Assembly (NCBI RefSeq): GCF_000499845.2
Contig: NC_023754.2
Span: 28,287,869 to 28,351,868 of the forward strand
Origin: Phaseolus vulgaris
Lineage: Eukaryota; Streptophyta; Magnoliopsida; Fabales; Fabaceae
DNA length: 64,000 nt
Direction: 5' to 3'
Shown here: one piece after another, positions 62,818-64,000 of the stretch
How the letters are laid out: each line of letters opens with the position of its first letter
Position numbering within the stretch: the stretch's first letter is position 1
Made by a program: the position numbers and the translations under genes
Notes under the pieces: model-generated
The model's input: the letters and a program-made list of their open reading frames with translations, nothing else
Databases searched by the model: none
What the model was told of the DNA's origin: nothing

Positions 62818-63010
62818 TTTGGATTATATAATCCATAAACTTTTTTTCAGAGACATGATTATTTTTAGATTACATAATCCGAAAGTCTTTTCTAATATGA
62901 AATTAGCTTCTGAATTGTGTAATCCAAAAGTCTTTTTTTCAAATGCGTATCTAGATTAGATAATCCGAAAGCTCCTCTCAAATTCAGATTTTTGGATTAT
63001 ATAATTTGAA
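62818..63010. repeat. Tandem array of palindromic ~41-46 bp units
   Basis: Five units, each with an AT-rich palindromic core: ggattatataatcc (62821-62834, perfect), agattacataatcc (62867-62880), gaattgtgtaatcc (about 62911-62924), agattagataatcc (about 62953-62966) and ggattatataattt (62993-63006), several followed by gaaagtcttttc-like sequence. Confidence 0.8.
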
Positions 63011-63752
63011 ATACCATTTTTTAAAAATATATAAAAAAATTATTTTCATGTTTTGTATGGAGAGTGAAAAAAAAAAAAAAACAAATGGAGGTGAAGGAAG
63101 AAACTGTCGTCGGAGAAAACCATCAACTGGGTATAAAAAATTACTAGGAAAAAGACCTTCAATTAAAAAGTAGAGAATCTATATTGAAAGAGGAAAAGAA
63201 CAAGTGAGTAGAAGATTTATTTCTGACAAGATTAAACTGTGTTTAAGGATTTGCTTTCTGAGTTAATAATTATATATTATCAAAGTAAAAAATAAACAAA
63301 ATCACTTTATTGATTAATGATTATTAATTGAGTGTATGCAAATCACGTGTCAGTATAATGTGCCCTGTACCTAGTTTAAATAGCAATTGTTTAGTTCCTT
63401 AAGTTATTTCGAATACTGATGTTGTTCTTTAATGGTAATTAAATTTTGATGACGATCAAGAGTGTATTAAATGTGAGGATAAGTGAGAGAAATATTTCTA
63501 AAACTATATGAATTGTGGGAAGAGATTGCAACAAACGTGTAAGAAAATCCCATGAAACAGTAACCTTATCCTACTCTTAATTTCTGCAAAGGTTTGCATT
63601 AATAAGCATGAGTTATTTCTAACTAACTCTCTTCCAGGAATCTCGTGAAAGGGGTTGTGTGAAGTTTGGTTTGTGTTCCTTGCAAGTAATCACAAACCTT
63701 GCTTCCCTTCCTTTACTTTCCTTCTCTTTGGTGCCACTCAAATATGCTGAGC

Positions 63753-63759
63753 TATATAG
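63753..63759 (+). promoter_or_regulatory. TATA box of the DMP gene
   Basis: TATATAG 53 bases before the ATG; implies a leader of only about 25 bases. Confidence 0.5.
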
Positions 63760-63811
63760 ATACACGCCATTTCAGAGAAGCATCAGAGGCTGCTAAAAGG
63801 TTCAACAAGCA

Positions 63812-64000
63812 ATGGACATCAAAATAGAAAGTGATGATTCTAGGAATGAAGAGGATGAAGAAAGGGTGCCACTCATGAGAAACAGTGAGGTCCCAGAAGC
63901 AGAGAGGAACCTGATTCAGAAAGCCATTAGTCAGACATTTCAGAGCACTGCTCATTTGGCCAACCTTTTACCAACAGGCACTGTTCTTGCTTTCCAACTT
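63812..64000 (+). CDS. DMP (DUF679) membrane protein, 5' part
   Basis: The first 63 residues of a DUF679-domain membrane protein, cut by the window end. An acidic N-terminal tail (SDDSRNEEDEERVPLM) leads into the family opening QKAISQTFQSTAHLANLLPTG and TVLAFQL, the start of the first transmembrane helix. DMP proteins are four-helix membrane proteins of endoplasmic reticulum, tonoplast or plasma membrane, with roles in membrane remodelling and, for some members, gamete fusion. The N-terminus does not look like the DMP8/9 gamete type. The start is the only ATG fitting the TATA box and the family. Most plant DMP genes are intronless. Confidence 0.85.
   Translation, partial: MDIKIESDDSRNEEDEERVPLMRNSEVPEAERNLIQKAISQTFQSTAHLANLLPTGTVLAFQL

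Larger units (their letters stand above)
53901..63811. other. Intergenic region before the DMP gene
   Basis: AT-rich, no gene seen. It holds dispersed repeats at 55667-55960, 58250-58625 and 59495-59790, (TA)n at 57391-57412, a 29-base inverted repeat at 62403-62431 and a palindromic tandem array at 62818-63010. The short pieces of protein-like frame (for example 57451-57784 minus) show no family signature. Confidence 0.6.

Noticed and set aside
1..64000. CRISPR arrays, operons, ribosome-binding sites, prophage or bacterial mobile elements
   Set aside because: Sequence is plant nuclear DNA with spliced genes; no such structure was seen.

Overview
The window is nuclear DNA from a flowering plant, most likely a phaseoloid legume (Phaseolus/Vigna type). 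The basis is very AT-rich intergenic DNA with many (TA)n and (AAT)n tracts, GT-AG introns, plant-only protein families (NAC, DMP/DUF679, LRR receptor kinases), a short-LTR Copia element and small LTR repeats of a type common in legumes. The species assignment is an inference from general familiarity; no search was run.

Layout. 2.7-19.2 kb (+): a 14-exon guanylate-binding protein gene, orthologous to Arabidopsis GBPL3. Its introns are loaded with retroelements: a miniature LTR element and a decayed Copia gag in intron 7, and a young, internally deleted Copia element with a 5-bp target duplication in intron 9. Intron 5 appears to use a GC donor. The last exon carries a frame break that would truncate the product. 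19.2-24.5 kb: intergenic, with dispersed repeats and a palindromic MITE-like element. 24.6-27.8 kb (-): a three-exon NAC gene of the NAC073/SND2, NAC010/SND3, NAC075 group (secondary-wall regulators). 28-34.6 kb: AT-rich, no gene seen. 34.6-35.6 kb (-): an intronless membrane-anchored receptor-like kinase with a degenerate active site. 39.9-41.5 kb (+): a three-exon gene for the catalytic subunit of tRNA m1A58 methyltransferase (TRM61). 45.0-48.4 kb (-): a two-exon LRR receptor kinase of the HAESA-LIKE 1 type. 48.4-63.8 kb: about 15 kb of intergenic DNA with an intact-structured miniature LTR retrotransposon (394 bp, matching 5-bp target duplications), several related dispersed repeats and a palindromic tandem array. 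63.8 kb to the end (+): the 5' part of a DMP (DUF679) membrane-protein gene, cut by the window edge.

The genes are an ordinary plant mixture and do not form a cluster with one job. I did not find a convincing new biological system. The observations most worth checking are the GBPL3 frame break, its GC-AG intron, the probable pseudokinase, and the small LTR elements. These last occur as structured copies in the window and one LTR piece sits as filler at the deletion junction inside the Copia element.
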